Source: Oleidesulfovibrio alaskensis DSM 16109
GTDB lineage: Bacteria > Desulfobacterota > Desulfovibrionia > Desulfovibrionales > Desulfovibrionaceae
DNA: 64,000 bases
Direction of reading: 5' to 3'
Assembly: GCF_000482745.1 (NCBI RefSeq)
Contig: NZ_AXWQ01000015.1
Coordinates: forward strand, 62,001-126,000
A program made the translations under genes and the position numbers. The notes beneath the pieces are model-generated. The model saw only the letters and a list, made by a program, of their open reading frames with translations, was not told where the DNA came from and searched no databases. Below are positions 42,439 through 51,313 of this stretch, in pieces; positions within the stretch are counted from its first letter, which is position 1; each line of letters begins with the position of its first letter.

Positions 42439-43251
42439 ATGATGACCAAGGTGAATACGCTGGTTATAACCGGCTACGGGACTAACTGCGAAGTTGAATG
42501 CGCGCACGCTGCGCGTATTGCAGGAGCCGATGCCGTTGAAATAGCCCATTTTTCCGATCTTGAAACCGGCAGAATCCGCCTTGAGGATTTTAATTTTCTT
42601 ATTTTCCCCGGCGGCTTTCTTGATGGTGACGATCTGGGAGCGGCTCAGGCAGCAGCGCAACGCTGGAGACACGCCCAGACCAAGGACGGCACCCCACTGC
42701 TGGACCAGCTGAAAAATTTCTTTGACCGCGGCGGGCTGATCATGGGCATCTGCAACGGCTTCCAGTTGCTTGTCAAACTGGGACTGCTGCCCGCTCTCGA
42801 TTCAATGTATTTCGAACGGCAGGTTTCGCTCAGTCACAACGATTCAGCGCGGTATGAAGACCGCTGGTGCCACCTGAAAGTGAATACGCACAGTCCCTGT
42901 GTATTCACGCACGGCCTTACTTCGCTGTATATTCCCGTGCGCCACGGCGAAGGCAAGTTGATTCCCGAAAATGAAGAAACGTTGAAACGACTGGTGGCGG
43001 AAAACCTTGTTGTCTTTCAGTACGCCCACCCCGAGACCATGGAAGTAACTCAGGAATACCCATGGAACCCCAACGGTTCCCCTCTCGGCATCGCGGGACT
43101 GACCGACCCCACCGGGCGTGTGCTGGGCCTGATGCCGCATCCGGAAGCATTCAACCATGTGACCAACCATCCCGGCTGGACCCGTGGCGAGAGTGACCCG
43201 CTGGGTACGGTTTTGTTCGAAAATGCCGTTGCCTACCTGAAAAAACAATAG
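42439..43251 (+). CDS. purQ: Phosphoribosylformylglycinamidine synthase subunit PurQ
   Basis: This 270-residue class I glutaminase supplies ammonia for the fourth step of purine synthesis. The catalytic Cys is in MGICNGFQLLVKLG and the His/Glu pair is in MPHPEAFNH. It is longer than small PurQ proteins of about 230 residues. Two adjacent ATG codons follow AGGAG; the first (42439) is used. It is divergent from pyrG, and the 229-base gap has no gene. Confidence 0.92.
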   Translation: MMTKVNTLVITGYGTNCEVECAHAARIAGADAVEIAHFSDLETGRIRLEDFNFLIFPGGFLDGDDLGAAQAAAQRWRHAQTKDGTPLLDQLKNFFDRGGLIMGICNGFQLLVKLGLLPALDSMYFERQVSLSHNDSARYEDRWCHLKVNTHSPCVFTHGLTSLYIPVRHGEGKLIPENEETLKRLVAENLVVFQYAHPETMEVTQEYPWNPNGSPLGIAGLTDPTGRVLGLMPHPEAFNHVTNHPGWTRGESDPLGTVLFENAVAYLKKQ

Positions 43252-43258
43252 CACTCAG

Positions 43259-43287
43259 AGCGGAGCATGAATTCATGCTCCGCTTTT
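43259..43287 (+). terminator. Palindromic terminator after purQ
   Basis: The perfect palindrome AGCGGAGCATGAA/TTCATGCTCCGCT is followed by TTTT. The T run is short. Confidence 0.6.
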
Positions 43288-43320
43288 CAGTAATTTTTAC
43301 GGCCTGCCGCAGAGGTGATG

Positions 43321-43701
43321 ATGGTACCTTGCCTTATTTGCGGAAAAGACGCTTCCACCGGCTGGCTGCTCGGCCTCTCTCCTTCGCCGGACAGCCTTAA
43401 AGTGGCATTATGTGCCGGGCATGACACGGCGGAAAACAGAACGCTGGCCGCTGCTGCCTGGGAAAAGCTGATGCACGGGGAAGTCGCCCGGCTGATACAA
43501 CTGCATGCTGTTCCTTTCCGGTCGCGGACTCCCTATGTTTTGACGGTGCGCTATGTTGATGGCGGCAGTGAATCCACGCCCTGCGTCGCACATGCCGTTT
43601 TTGAAAATATGGCGCTGCAGGTCACTCCGCCGGAAGGTGCGGTCCGGTATTACCTGCTGCGCTATATCAAAAGTTTTGAGACATCAGCCTTTGCCCGCTG
43701 A
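43321..43701 (+). CDS. Conserved-looking hypothetical protein with CxxC
   Basis: This 126-residue protein starts MVPCLICGKDAS, with a CxxC at residues 4-7 suggesting half of a zinc or thiol site; two later cysteines (ALCAGH, TPCVAH) could complete it. I recognise no domain. ATG 43321 has AGAGG before it at good distance; ATG 43318 and GTG 43315 are alternatives. It is monocistronic and ends at a bidirectional terminator. Confidence 0.65.
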   Translation: MVPCLICGKDASTGWLLGLSPSPDSLKVALCAGHDTAENRTLAAAAWEKLMHGEVARLIQLHAVPFRSRTPYVLTVRYVDGGSESTPCVAHAVFENMALQVTPPEGAVRYYLLRYIKSFETSAFAR

Positions 43702-43740
43702 CACCGCAGGGACAAGGCTGTTTTTAGTCTGTTACAGAAA

Positions 43741-43774
43741 AAAGGGCCGGAACGCAGTGCGTTCCGGCCCTTTT
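43741..43774. terminator. Bidirectional terminator between convergent genes
   Basis: The stem AAAGGGCCGGAACGC/GCGTTCCGGCCCTTT has an AGT loop and A/T tails both sides. Confidence 0.9.
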
Positions 43775-43794
43775 ATGGTCTGATTCTGTTCAAA

Positions 43795-43899
43795 TTATTT
43801 ATGTCTGTTATTGCGGATGGCTGTGACAAAGCACCAGCAAGCCCCGCCCCAGGTCAGCCCCAGGCCGACAATCATCATGATTATTGCTTCAATGCTCAT
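43795..43899 (-). CDS. MetS-like small subunit of an NSS transporter (34 residues)
   Basis: This tiny gene encodes MSIEAIIMMIVGLGLTWGGA and 14 more residues: one hydrophobic helix, a Trp-Gly-rich turn, and a basic tail. This pattern matches MetS-type small subunits found next to NSS-family symporters such as MetP. AGGAGG lies eight bases before the ATG. The ATG overlaps the stop codon of the transporter gene (TAATG), so translation is coupled. It probably sits in the inner membrane with the transporter. It is short enough to be missed by automatic annotation. Confidence 0.82.
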   Translation of the reverse strand: MSIEAIIMMIVGLGLTWGGACWCFVTAIRNNRHK

Positions 43900-45395
43900 T
43901 AGTTTCCTCCTGCCGGCTTATTGATAAAGCGTTCCGTTGCGGGCTGGTTTTTCAGCCAGAAGGCGATAACCAGAGAAACAGGCAGCAGCGACCAGCCAAG
44001 CAGCATCAGGTCTCTGACAGGATACCCGCCGTAGCCGTTCACCAGGTCTCCGTGCAGGTTGGAAAGGATGGAGTATCCGAGCACGGCAACGGTCACATAC
44101 TTGAGGCACTTTTTCCAGAGGTTGTTCACCGAAAAATCGGAGAGCGAGTTCACATGGGTGCGTATGTCTTCAAGATTCAGCACCCAGCTAAGCAGAATAA
44201 TTTCGATGATGGCACCAAACAGCAGAGCCTGACTGTTCACAAAATGGTCGACGATATCAAGGATGAACAGACCTGCGCCGGTGGTGAACACCACGGTGAC
44301 CGCAAACCCGCCCAGACAGAAGAACGATACCGTGTCGCGGCGCCGCCAGCCGAATTTGTCAATCAGCGAAGAAACACAGGCTTCCACGATGGAAATGTGC
44401 GAACTCACCCCGGCCATGGCCAGACACAGGAAGAACAGCGTGCCTATGAGTTCCGGCGCAGGCAGCGAATTGATGGCCTTGGGAATGGTAACAAAAGCCA
44501 GCCCGACGCCCGCTCCGGCAACGTCTTTGATCGAAGCGCCGGTTTCAAGAGCCATATTGCCCAGCACACTGAAAATAAGAACGCCTGAAAGCAGCGAAAA
44601 ACCGCAGTTGATGAACACGGTCATGGCTGCGTTGTTGTTTACGTCTTCATCGGGCGGCAGGTAGCTGGAATAGGCCACCATGATTGAAAAGCCCACACTG
44701 AGGGAGTAGAAAATCTGCCCGTAGGCGGCGGCCCATACTTTGTAATCAAGCACCTTTGAAAAGTCGGGCTTGAAAAGATAGTTCAGGCCGTCAAGAGCCC
44801 CGTCCAGCGTTACAACGCGGACAATAAGCAGGAGGACCAGCAGGAAAAGCGCGGGAATAAGCACCTTGTTTGCCCGCTCAATGCCTTTTTTAATGCCGGA
44901 AACACAGGCAAGCCATGTGATGCCCCAAGCGGCAAGGCAGGAAACAAAGATGGGCCAGCGTATGCCGCCGAATTCAAGGGGAGAACTGGTGAGGCCGAGG
45001 AATTCACCGAAAAAGAACCCCTTGGGATCGTCGCCCCACGAAAGGTCGAGCGAAAAGGTGACATAATTCAGCGTCCAGCCGATGACGGCAATGTAATAGG
45101 TTGCAATGATGGCCGCCACCATCACCTGCAGCCAGCCGACCCATTCCCATTTGGGATTCAGGCGGGCAAAAAGCCGCGGGGCTGAGCTGCGGTACTTCTG
45201 CCCTACGCCGAACTCCAGAATCATAAACGGAATACCGGCGGTAAGCAGGGCAAAAATATAAGGAATAAGAAACGCCCCACCGCCGTTATCATATGCTACA
45301 TACGGAAAACGCCAAATGTTACCCAGTCCGATGGCGGACCCCACAGCGGCCAGAATAAAACCGGCCCGCGAGCCCCATTGTTCACGCTTGCTCAT
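43899..45395 (-). CDS. Neurotransmitter:sodium symporter (NSS/SNF) family transporter
   Basis: This 498-residue membrane protein has the family start EQWGSRAGFILAAVGSAIGLGNIWRFPYVAYDNGGGAFLIPY, which forms the first helix and Na/substrate site of LeuT-like transporters, and about 11-12 hydrophobic segments. It imports an amino acid or similar compound with sodium; alanine and methionine are typical for partners of MetS. ATG 45395 has AGGA before it and fits the family. The MetS-like subunit follows with overlapping codons. Confidence 0.9.
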   Translation of the reverse strand: MSKREQWGSRAGFILAAVGSAIGLGNIWRFPYVAYDNGGGAFLIPYIFALLTAGIPFMILEFGVGQKYRSSAPRLFARLNPKWEWVGWLQVMVAAIIATYYIAVIGWTLNYVTFSLDLSWGDDPKGFFFGEFLGLTSSPLEFGGIRWPIFVSCLAAWGITWLACVSGIKKGIERANKVLIPALFLLVLLLIVRVVTLDGALDGLNYLFKPDFSKVLDYKVWAAAYGQIFYSLSVGFSIMVAYSSYLPPDEDVNNNAAMTVFINCGFSLLSGVLIFSVLGNMALETGASIKDVAGAGVGLAFVTIPKAINSLPAPELIGTLFFLCLAMAGVSSHISIVEACVSSLIDKFGWRRRDTVSFFCLGGFAVTVVFTTGAGLFILDIVDHFVNSQALLFGAIIEIILLSWVLNLEDIRTHVNSLSDFSVNNLWKKCLKYVTVAVLGYSILSNLHGDLVNGYGGYPVRDLMLLGWSLLPVSLVIAFWLKNQPATERFINKPAGGN

Positions 45396-45832
45396 TGCTC
45401 TTCCTAAAGCGTTTGCAGAATACGGCATGTCGATCCGCTATTCTGATTGATGTGAAACCTCTGACTTCACTGTTTTGTATAAAACCTGTGAAACTGGCCC
45501 TGAACAGGCAATTCTCCCCCGTCAGGAGAATTATGATGCCGCATGACAACACGTTATCTGCGGCAGAAGACGCGTGTACGTCTCCATCTTTTCAGAGCGG
45601 AGAAGCACTTTTACGTTCCGTGTGCAAAAATGTCTATCCCAAACCCGCCTCTCCTGCGGGAGAAAGACTTTTTTGCACTTTTGCAAACTTTTCCTTCTGA
45701 TTCGGGCAAGGCACTGTTCCTGCCGTGCCTCACTGTCCGGTTCAGGCATCCGACATTGACAAACCACAGCCACAGTGCGAGAGAACTCACCAGAAAAGAA
45801 CGATTTTCATTACTTCAATAAAGGAGCTGAAC
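45396..45832. other. 437-base gene-free stretch between divergent genes
   Basis: This stretch separates the NSS transporter from the hypothetical gene at 45833. Short open frames exist on both strands but none has a ribosome site with recognisable product. A perfect TTGACA occurs near 45754 but no matching -10 stands at 16-18 bases. A small hairpin (CTCC/GGAG) near 45653-45664 precedes a T-rich stretch. I see nothing else definable. Confidence 0.4.
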
Positions 45833-46249
45833 GTGCATCCCGAATCAGTCAAAGAGCTGGAAACCCTGCTTACGGCATGGGAAGACAGCAACGGAACCCG
45901 TAAAGCTTTCGAACTGTTCAAGCATCATCTGGAATCCTTTGAAGGGGTCACCTTCGACTTTAAAGCGCGCCCCGGCATCAGCTACTCACTGCGGGCTGCG
46001 CACCCCAGCCAGAAAAACCGTAAACTGTTCACGCTGGTTGACGTCATTGACGACGATCCGGCAGCCCGCTGGCTCTCCGTATGTTTTTACGAAGACATGA
46101 TCACCGATCCGGACGAGCGCGGCGACTTTGTGCCCGGCGGCCTGCTGGGCGAAGACGCACACTGCCTTGATCTGGACGAATGGGATGACGAACACGTCGA
46201 TTACATCAAAAAACGGCTTACAGAGGCTGCCACATCAGCTTCAGCCTGA
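45833..46249 (+). CDS. Hypothetical acidic cytosolic protein
   Basis: This 138-residue protein has no signal peptide, no transmembrane helix and no domain I recognise. It is acidic, with a central aromatic stretch (LSVCFYEDMITDPDERGDF) and a closing helix (EHVDYIKKRLTEAA). The GTG at 45833 is chosen because AAGGAG stands six bases before it; upstream in-frame sequence looks non-coding. A strong bidirectional terminator follows. Confidence 0.7.
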   Translation: MHPESVKELETLLTAWEDSNGTRKAFELFKHHLESFEGVTFDFKARPGISYSLRAAHPSQKNRKLFTLVDVIDDDPAARWLSVCFYEDMITDPDERGDFVPGGLLGEDAHCLDLDEWDDEHVDYIKKRLTEAATSASA

Positions 46250-46268
46250 CCGGAAAAGACACCGATAC

Positions 46269-46298
46269 AAAAAAAGCCCCGCACGCGGGGCTTTTTTT
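46269..46298. terminator. Bidirectional terminator
   Basis: The stem AAAAAGCCCCGC/GCGGGGCTTTTT with a short AC loop has A/T runs in both directions and lies between convergent genes. Confidence 0.9.
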
Positions 46299-46358
46299 GA
46301 TTGAACAGCCGCCGCAGGCAAAGGCATCCTGTCTCACCTGCGGCTGAAAAAATCAGTT

Positions 46359-46604
46359 TTACATAAAATCAGGATCGATGGACGCTTTTCCGTTATCTAG
46401 AATAACTTTTAGAAAGCTTAGCGTCCGTGCATCCACAGGAACAACGGGGAACGTGTTGAGACAGCTGTCACATTTAGCCACGGTCGGTTTCACCGGATTA
46501 AGCATGGGAATTTTATGCTCGCAGAACGGGCACGGATAAAAAAGCAGCAGCTCAAGCGCCACAGGCTTTACTGGAGCCACTGGCTTACGTGTTCTGGTAC
46601 TCAT
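46359..46604 (-). CDS. Zinc-ribbon-like small protein
   Basis: This 81-residue protein has two CxxC pairs (C25/C28, YPCPFC, and C45/C48, KCDSC) spaced for one zinc ribbon, a Pro/Val-rich start (RKPVAPVKPVALELL) and a C-terminal helix. Its start overlaps the last codon of gpmI, suggesting translational coupling on the minus strand. The function is unknown; such ribbons often bind RNA, DNA or a protein partner. Confidence 0.75.
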   Translation of the reverse strand: MSTRTRKPVAPVKPVALELLLFYPCPFCEHKIPMLNPVKPTVAKCDSCLNTFPVVPVDARTLSFLKVILDNGKASIDPDFM

Positions 46605-48142
46605 AAGGATTCCTTTACAAGCAGGCTCTGTCCGGTCATGGCTTCGGGCCGGTGCAGCCCCAGTATATCAATAATTGTCGGTGCGACATCCCCCAGTTTG
46701 CCTTCCGGCACAAGGCGCCATGCGGCCGGTGCACCCAGCAGAGCCACAGGCACGGGATTCATGCTGTGCGCAGTATGGGGGTTGCCCTGTGCATCCAGCA
46801 GCTGCTCAGCGTTGCCGTGGTCGGCGGTAACCATAACCACGCCGCCCCTCTCTACAAACGCGTCTATAATTCTGCCGGTGCAGGCGTCAACGGCCTCGCA
46901 GGCTTTTACAGCGGCGGAAAACACTCCGGTGTGTCCTACCATGTCAAGATTGGCAAGGTTGCACACAATGAGACCGTACCCCTTGTCCAGAGCGGCAAGC
47001 AGCGAATCCGTCACCTCATAGACGCTCATTTCGGGTTTGAGATCGTATGTGGCAACATCGCGGGGCGAGGGAACAAGCAGACGGTCTTCACCCGTAAAAG
47101 GCTCTTCGCGTCCGCAGTTGAAAAAATACGTCACATGGGCATATTTTTCTGTTTCGGCAATTCTGAACTGGCTGATACCGGCCAGAGAGACAACTTCACC
47201 CAGAGTGCCCTCAAGGGGGTCTTTGTCAAAAGCCACCGGCACATCAAATGACGCGTCGTAGGATGTCATGGTGGCGAAGCGGGCAAGAACAGGTACCCGC
47301 CCTCTGTCAAAAGCATCAAACGAGGGGTCAATAAAGCAGCGGGTGAGCTGTCTGGCCCGGTCTGCCCGGAAATTGTAAAAAAATATACCGTCACCATCGG
47401 CAATACCGGCGGCAGAGCCGACAATCACGGGTTTTATGAATTCATCGGTCTGGCCTGCGGCATACGCGTTTTCAACAGCTTGGGCTGCACTGTCCGCAGA
47501 TTCGCCCTGCCCGTGGACAAGAGCATTCCATGCGGTTTCATTACGTTCCCAATGACGGTCTCTGTCCATGGCATAGTACCGGCCGGTGACACTGGCAATA
47601 CGGCCGTGCCCCAGTCTGACGAGTACCTCTTCAAGGTCATTGATGAACTGCAGGCCGCTTTTAGGAGCGGTATCCCTTCCATCCATAAATGCGTGGATGC
47701 ACACAGGCACACAGGCATCGCGGGCGGCTTCCACAAGCGCATAAAGATGACGGACGTGACTGTGCACCCCGCCGTCGGATACAAGCCCGAGCAGGTGCAG
47801 TGTTCCGCCGGAGCTTTTCAACGCGTCGAACATGTCTGCAATTGCCGGACGGGCCGACAGCTGCCGCTCCTCCACCGCGATATCAATGCGGGTCATGTCC
47901 TGATAAACAATTCTTCCGGCACCAAGATTCATATGCCCCACTTCGGAATTGCCCATAAATCCGTCGGGCAAACCTACAGATCTGCCGGAACATTGCAGGC
48001 GGCTGCGGCACGGTGCAGCCATAAGGCTGTCCAGCACGGGAGTACGGGCTGCCGACACTGCGTTTCCCTTGCCGGCGGGGGCAATTCCCCACCCGTCAAG
48101 AATGAGCAGCAGAACAGGATTCAGCGGGCCGGAAGATGACAT
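46601..48142 (-). CDS. gpmI: 2,3-bisphosphoglycerate-independent phosphoglycerate mutase
   Basis: This 513-residue Mn-dependent enzyme interconverts 3- and 2-phosphoglycerate. The alkaline-phosphatase-type metal motif LILDGWGIAP, the catalytic serine in GNSEVGHMNLGAGR, and VTADHGNAEQ are present. ATG 48142 overlaps the rsfS stop codon; the upstream in-frame residues belong to another frame's gene. Normal length. Confidence 0.96.
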   Translation of the reverse strand: MSSSGPLNPVLLLILDGWGIAPAGKGNAVSAARTPVLDSLMAAPCRSRLQCSGRSVGLPDGFMGNSEVGHMNLGAGRIVYQDMTRIDIAVEERQLSARPAIADMFDALKSSGGTLHLLGLVSDGGVHSHVRHLYALVEAARDACVPVCIHAFMDGRDTAPKSGLQFINDLEEVLVRLGHGRIASVTGRYYAMDRDRHWERNETAWNALVHGQGESADSAAQAVENAYAAGQTDEFIKPVIVGSAAGIADGDGIFFYNFRADRARQLTRCFIDPSFDAFDRGRVPVLARFATMTSYDASFDVPVAFDKDPLEGTLGEVVSLAGISQFRIAETEKYAHVTYFFNCGREEPFTGEDRLLVPSPRDVATYDLKPEMSVYEVTDSLLAALDKGYGLIVCNLANLDMVGHTGVFSAAVKACEAVDACTGRIIDAFVERGGVVMVTADHGNAEQLLDAQGNPHTAHSMNPVPVALLGAPAAWRLVPEGKLGDVAPTIIDILGLHRPEAMTGQSLLVKESL

Positions 48143-48537
48143 TATTCTTCTCCTGTCCGGTTCCGGACGGCCTCCACCTGCGGAGCGTCTGCCCATAGCC
48201 CTTCAAGATTATACAGTTCGCGTGAATCGGGCTGAAAGATATTCACCACGACATCGTTCATATCGAGCAGAATCCATTTTCCGGCCTGATAGCCTTCCAC
48301 GCGCAGGAACTCGAAATTATTCTGCTTGCAAAAATCAAGCATGTAGTCGGCCAAAGCCTGTCCCTGACGCACGGAGCCGGCAGTACCCACAATCATAAAA
48401 TCGGTAAAGCCGCTGATTCCGCGCAGATCAAATACAAGCAGGTCACGCGCTTTTTTGTCATTGAGCAGCGCGGCAAGGCGCTGGGCTTTTTCATGCCCGT
48501 CAGCAAGGGAGAACTTCTTTTCTTTCTTGGTAACCAT
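48142..48537 (-). CDS. rsfS: Ribosome silencing factor RsfS
   Basis: This 131-residue protein (Iojap/DUF143 family) binds uL14 and blocks 30S-50S joining under starvation. Typical sequence is seen: LLVFDLRGISGFTDFMIVGTAGSVRQGQALADYM and VEGYQAGKWILLDMNDVVVNIFQPDSRELYNLEGLW. The stop overlaps the gpmI start. No nadD gene is next to it in this window. Confidence 0.95.
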   Translation of the reverse strand: MVTKKEKKFSLADGHEKAQRLAALLNDKKARDLLVFDLRGISGFTDFMIVGTAGSVRQGQALADYMLDFCKQNNFEFLRVEGYQAGKWILLDMNDVVVNIFQPDSRELYNLEGLWADAPQVEAVRNRTGEE

Positions 48538-48943
48538 ATATATCAGATGTTCCTCAGGTTGTTTGCAAATTGTCCTTCAGGCTCCGTGGTTCACAACTTG
48601 AACCGGCCGCCCTCCGGAGTGTTGCGTAATACTGCATTTGGCTGCAACGTGCAAATGATTATGGGACACCGTGCTCATGCGGGCGTGGCCATATCAGTGT
48701 GCGTTCAAGCGCCGGCAATATTCGGCATCGTTCCGGCCCCCTTTTCTGTTGTTTCTGCCTACCGTGTGCTCACGGCACGCACCCCAGCTTCAGACTTCGT
48801 TGTTCCTGCTCTGTTTACTTCCTCACATGTGATGTTTACAATACCGCCTTCCGCGGGTTGCCGCCTCCGGAATCGAGATAAAAAGCGGCCTGCTGCGGTC
48901 CCATTCTCTTTTCCGTTATTCATGTCACTTTTTGGGGGAATCA
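48538..48943. other. 406-base gene-free stretch between divergent genes
   Basis: It separates rsfS and the Cache-domain chemoreceptor. It should hold both promoters, but I found no convincing sigma-70, sigma-54 or flagellar sigma-28 site by eye. Small open frames here have no ribosome site and no recognisable sequence. Confidence 0.4.
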
Positions 48944-50761
48944 ATGATCCGTCGTGTTACCATCAGTTCACGCATATGGTTTTTGTGTGCGCTGCTTTTT
49001 CTTGTCCCTTCTGTAATTCTTTTCATGTACTGGAACTCTGCAAGCAAACTTGCAGACATCAGCAAAACTGAATTCCGTAATGCTATCGAACAGGACGAAC
49101 GCCATAAAATAGAGATCGCCACTTCTGTACTGGCTGAATCGCTTGCTGTAGCCCTGCAGGGCGTCACTGATCCTGCGCGGCAGGCAGTTGTGGTACAAAA
49201 TGCCCTGGATAAAATACGGTTTGAGCAGGATAGCTCGGGTTATTTTTATGCATACAGAGGCACCGTCTGCGTGGCCCACGCCACATCCCCTGCCCTGATC
49301 AATAAAGACCTGAGCGGACTTAAAGCCGCTGACGGAACCTATATTATACGTTCACTTTTCAGACTGGCACAAAGCGGAGGTGGCGTAATGGCTTTTCCGT
49401 GGGAAAAGCCAGGCGAAGGAATGCAGGATAAAATAGGCACCGCACGCTTTATTCCCGGCACTGACATTTGGATAGGTACCGGTGTATATCTTTCCAACAT
49501 CGCAAAAGCCGAGACCGCCTTGCAGCAGACCCTGACTCGCAGTATCCGGCCGCTGCTTGTTACCACCATCGGCGCGCTGGCTGCCGCAGGCCTGCTGGGT
49601 ATTCTTCCGCTATGCTTCATTATCACCCGCAGCATACTTACCCCGCTCAGAGAGGCTGTGCAGGGTGCCGGCAGGATTGCCGGCGGCTCGCTTGATGTGC
49701 AGCTGAAAGATGACGGCAACGACGAGCTGGCTGCCCTTATGCGGGCACTGAACACCATGACCCGTAATCTGGCAGAAACCCATGTCCGGCTGGAAACAGC
49801 GCTGGAGGAAGCACGGGAAGAATCGCGCAAGGCCGGAACGGCTCGGAGTGAAGCCGAAGAAAGCAAAGCGCAGGTTGAGCGTTCCTATGGTGAGCTTCTG
49901 GCCACCGCCGGAGTGCTGGAAGAAACCGTAACGGCAGCAACCGACGCCATGAACGCCGTGCAGAACAACATGCAGAGCCTGAGGAAAAATTCCGCCGCAC
50001 AGCAGGGTCAGATGGCCGAGATAGAACAGACTGCGGAAAGCCTTTCCAGAGCGTCCCGCCTTATAGGATCACTCAGCGAAGAGACCATGACACAGGGCAA
50101 AGCGGAAAAAGCGGCCGCGGCCAAGGGCGTGGACAGAGTGACCGCCTCGGTAGAATCCATACGCGCCATACAGACACAGGCCGGATTGCTGAGCGAGGAG
50201 ATGGCCGCGCTTGAAGACCATGCAGGCTCCATCACCAAAGTTCTGCACGTTATTTCAGATATAGCCGACCAGACGAACCTGCTAGCGCTTAACGCGGCGA
50301 TCGAGGCGGCCCGCGCCGGAGATGCAGGACGGGGCTTTGCCGTGGTGGCGGACGAAGTACGCAAACTGGCTGAAAAAACCATGACTGCCACCCAGGAGGT
50401 GGGCCAGATAATTTCTGGCATTCAGCAATCGGCCCGTACCAATGCCCAATCCATGCTGACCATGGCAGAGAGTGTTTCTTCCGCGGCCAGACAGGCGGAA
50501 GATTCCGGCCATGACCTGAAGCAGATAGCCGCAGGTGTGGAGACAGCCTTTGTCCGGTCGGAAAGTATTTTCCGTGCGGCTGAAAGCCAGAACAGAGAAG
50601 TGGAAAACGTCACACAGGCTCTTGCTGCCATGGACGGTGTCATCGGAGAATCCGATCTCAGTGTACAGAGCACAGACTCTGCTGTCGGTAATCTGCTGGC
50701 AGAGATGAATAAACTACAGACCGTAATTGCGGATTTGCACCGTCACACGCGGAAACGGTAA
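48944..50761 (+). CDS. Methyl-accepting chemotaxis protein with single Cache sensor
   Basis: This 605-residue transducer has a first transmembrane helix (RIWFLCALLFLVPSVILFMYW), a periplasmic single-Cache type 2 domain (SSGYFYAYRGTVCVAHATSP ... TDIWIGTGVYLSNI), a second helix near residues 195-220, a HAMP region, coiled coil, and the signalling tip DIADQTNLLALNAAIEAARAGDAGRGFAVVADEVRKLAEKT. Cache domains of this type bind small organic acids or alcohols. ATG 48944 is chosen with GGGGGA before it. It sends signals to CheA, not encoded here. Confidence 0.93.
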   Translation: MIRRVTISSRIWFLCALLFLVPSVILFMYWNSASKLADISKTEFRNAIEQDERHKIEIATSVLAESLAVALQGVTDPARQAVVVQNALDKIRFEQDSSGYFYAYRGTVCVAHATSPALINKDLSGLKAADGTYIIRSLFRLAQSGGGVMAFPWEKPGEGMQDKIGTARFIPGTDIWIGTGVYLSNIAKAETALQQTLTRSIRPLLVTTIGALAAAGLLGILPLCFIITRSILTPLREAVQGAGRIAGGSLDVQLKDDGNDELAALMRALNTMTRNLAETHVRLETALEEAREESRKAGTARSEAEESKAQVERSYGELLATAGVLEETVTAATDAMNAVQNNMQSLRKNSAAQQGQMAEIEQTAESLSRASRLIGSLSEETMTQGKAEKAAAAKGVDRVTASVESIRAIQTQAGLLSEEMAALEDHAGSITKVLHVISDIADQTNLLALNAAIEAARAGDAGRGFAVVADEVRKLAEKTMTATQEVGQIISGIQQSARTNAQSMLTMAESVSSAARQAEDSGHDLKQIAAGVETAFVRSESIFRAAESQNREVENVTQALAAMDGVIGESDLSVQSTDSAVGNLLAEMNKLQTVIADLHRHTRKR

Positions 50762-50806
50762 CATTCCCGATGGCGCAGTGCAGATTGCTGCGCGCGGGCA
50801 AATATG

Positions 50807-50840
50807 ACAGCCGCTCCGACTTCCGGAGCGGCTGTTTTTT
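50807..50840 (+). terminator. Terminator after the Cache chemoreceptor
   Basis: The stem ACAGCCGCTCCG/CGGAGCGGCTGT is followed by a run of six T's after the last pair. Confidence 0.9.
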
Positions 50841-51088
50841 ATAGAAAAAAGGACGTTCTACGCCTGTTGAGGCGGGGCAAAAAACCGAAGTCCGTTGCAG
50901 GCCGGTCATGGTATATACCCCCGCAGGCAAGCGGACTCTACCGTGCTGCAAAGCAGGTAACACGCATGCGTGCGGCCGCCCTGCCGACGGCGTTTACTTT
51001 TTTTAATACCGCATGATAAGCTATCCATGTAGGCAACAGCCGCTGACGGAGCGGCACCGGCTCTTTTTATAAGCAAACAGGAGTTAAC

Positions 51089-51247
51089 ATGGATTTCTTG
51101 CGTATTCTGGTCGCCATCCTGCTTCCCCCGCTGGGCGTATTTCTGCAGGTGGGGCTGGGCGGGGCTTTCTGGCTGAATATCCTGCTGACCATCCTCGGTT
51201 ACATTCCCGGCATTGTTCATGCCGTATGGGTTATTGCCAGACGATAA
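51089..51247 (+). CDS. YqaE/Pmp3-family membrane peptide (52 residues)
   Basis: This small gene encodes a two-helix hydrophobic peptide beginning MDFLRILVAILLPPLGVFLQ and ending with a Tyr-Ile-Pro turn and basic tail ARR. The LPPLGVFLQVGLGGAFWLNILLT pattern is the Pmp3/YqaE signature; yeast Pmp3 affects membrane potential and bacterial members often respond to stress. AGGAG lies five bases before the ATG. Two hairpins follow. It is too short for many gene finders. Confidence 0.88.
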   Translation: MDFLRILVAILLPPLGVFLQVGLGGAFWLNILLTILGYIPGIVHAVWVIARR

Positions 51248-51249
51248 TC

Positions 51250-51310
51250 AGGCGGCGGAACACTTGATGTTCCGCCGCCTGCCGTTATAACCCGCCGGAT
51301 TCCGGCGGGG
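51250..51310. terminator. Two hairpins between convergent genes
   Basis: The stem AGGCGGCGGAACA/TGTTCCGCCGCCT (51250-51280) and a second one CCCGCCGGA/TCCGGCGGG (51291-51309) lie between the Pmp3-like gene and the H-NOX chemoreceptor. Neither has a long T run, so termination is likely but not proven. Confidence 0.55.
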
Positions 51311-51313
51311 ATG

